This document shows positions 32,247-32,497 of a DNA stretch of 32,497 bases, piece after piece. How positions within the stretch are numbered: position 1 is the stretch's first letter; every line of letters starts with the position of its first letter. Origin of the DNA: Actinomycetota bacterium (GTDB lineage Bacteria; Actinomycetota; Acidimicrobiia; Spongiisociales; UBA5794); the NCBI GenBank assembly GCA_013151445.1, contig JAADIG010000093.1, positions 1 through 32,497 on the forward strand. Reading direction: 5' to 3'. The position numbers and the translations under genes were made by a program. The notes beneath the pieces are model-generated. The model saw only the letters and a list, made by a program, of their open reading frames with translations. It made no database searches and was not told the DNA's origin.

Positions 32247-32393
32247 TCAGTCGGCGTAGTCGCCGGGGTTCTCGTCGAACTCCTCTTTGCAATCCATCGA
32301 ACAGAAGTAGTACGTCGTGCCGTTGTACTCACTCGTACCGACAGCATCGGACTCTTCGATGACCATTGCACATATTGGATCCTTGACAGCCAT
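32247..32393 (-). CDS. Small YHS-domain metal-binding protein
   Basis: This 48-residue protein is a single YHS domain: KDPICAMVI, then EYNGTTYYFCSMDCKEEFDENPGDY. Cys8, Cys31 and Cys35 are the likely metal ligands, as in the copper- and zinc-linked YHS/TRASH group. AGGAG lies 5 bases before the ATG at 32393, and the upstream extension to 32459 would read through the hairpin region. It is the first gene of the complex I-like operon, 17 bases before NuoA, so it is probably made with it. YHS domains also occur with copper and mercury resistance proteins, but a part in this complex is only an inference. Confidence 0.85.
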   Translation of the reverse strand: MAVKDPICAMVIEESDAVGTSEYNGTTYYFCSMDCKEEFDENPGDYAD

Positions 32394-32422
32394 ATCGTCT
32401 CCTACGCATAAGCGGGCTGGGC

Positions 32423-32448
32423 GGCCGCGAATTTCGCGGCCTTTGGCC
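32423..32448 (-). promoter_or_regulatory. Overlapping palindromes before the YHS-nuo operon
   Basis: A 19-base perfect palindrome at 32423-32441 (arms GGCCGCGAA and TTCGCGGCC around one T) overlaps a second one, GGCC-TTT-GGCC, at 32438-32448. The two share one GGCC and so cannot both fold fully. They lie about 30 to 55 bases before the YHS start, at the predicted beginning of the transcript, where they could be an operator or a 5' mRNA structure. A terminator for rightward transcription is less likely, since no gene points that way. Confidence 0.45.
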
Positions 32449-32454
32449 GAGGAT

Positions 32455-32485
32455 ATCACAGGGCTTGTACCAACTGAACCGTCAA
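32455..32485 (-). promoter_or_regulatory. Candidate promoter of the YHS-nuo operon
   Basis: On the minus strand TTGACG (32485-32480), preceded by a run of A, and TGTGAT (32460-32455) are separated by 19 bases, slightly long. Transcription would begin near 32448, at the edge of the palindromes. The -35 is strong and the -10 weak, which would fit a regulated promoter. Confidence 0.3.
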
Positions 32486-32497
32486 TTTTTTCGACGT

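Noticed and set aside
24005-32393. Mrp antiporter or group 4 hydrogenase operon
   Set aside because: NuoA, H, J and K are present and NuoL has the lateral-helix end, unlike Mrp; no hydrogenase large-subunit CxxC pairs or 4Fe-4S ferredoxin subunits are present, unlike Hyf or Ech.
1-32497. tRNA genes, insertion sequences, attachment sites, CRISPR repeats, phage genes
   Set aside because: None was seen in the intergenic spaces, which are all shorter than 300 bases.

Overview
The window is GC-rich (roughly 60%), densely coded and looks like the chromosome of an actinobacterium, most likely of the class Acidimicrobiia. Grounds: actinobacterial-style lipoproteins and two-component genes, a mycobacterial-style acyl-CoA dehydrogenase, a DUF3105 protein, an ArsR-family regulator next to merA, and a surface protein with S-layer-homology repeats carrying paired cysteines (GCNPP...FCP). 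That repeat style is familiar to me from Acidimicrobiia; the placement is an inference. I saw no tRNA, rRNA, IS element, phage gene or CRISPR array, and no stretch longer than 300 bases lacks a gene.

Layout. 1-1858: a truncated lipoprotein, a small secreted protein and a secreted lytic transglycosylase behind a structured leader. 1888-5704: an acyl-CoA dehydrogenase divergent from a three-gene ABC-2 exporter; an operator-like palindrome lies over the exporter's candidate -10 box. 5701-9406 (minus): a tight operon of plant-peroxisome-type hydroxypyruvate reductase, class I aminotransferase and glycerate 2-kinase, together able to take serine or glyoxylate-linked carbon through hydroxypyruvate and glycerate to 2-phosphoglycerate. 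9650-11633: a DUF3105 membrane protein and an SLH plus leucine-rich-repeat surface protein. 11652-17697 (minus): extracytoplasmic redox genes (cytochrome c, TlpA-like thioredoxin, CcdA, DUF3179 lipoprotein), then a short-form 6-phosphogluconate dehydrogenase with a HAD hydrolase, then a second CcdA. 17901-19980: a CmtR-like ArsR sensor and mercuric reductase with an N-terminal metal-binding domain. 20003-20921: a small protein with an apparent leaderless promoter and a cupredoxin lipoprotein. 21117-23767: a NarL-type response regulator and kinase, and a small membrane protein.

24005-32393 (minus) is the most unusual part. It is one operon of nine genes joined by overlaps or gaps of 5 to 17 bases: a YHS-domain protein, then NuoA, a NuoB-NuoD fusion, NuoH, J, K, L, M and N. 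There is no NuoC, E, F, G or I. The fused B-D protein has a single cysteine, so it cannot bind cluster N2, and it lacks the GPxHPxxHG loop of the quinone site. NuoH lacks RVGPNR and the E-rich loop, and NuoA lacks YECG. The antiporter subunits keep most pump lysines, but the TM5 glutamate is Asp in NuoM and appears to be Leu in NuoN. This looks like a complex I membrane arm on a redox-inert stalk. What drives it, if it pumps at all, cannot be read from the sequence.
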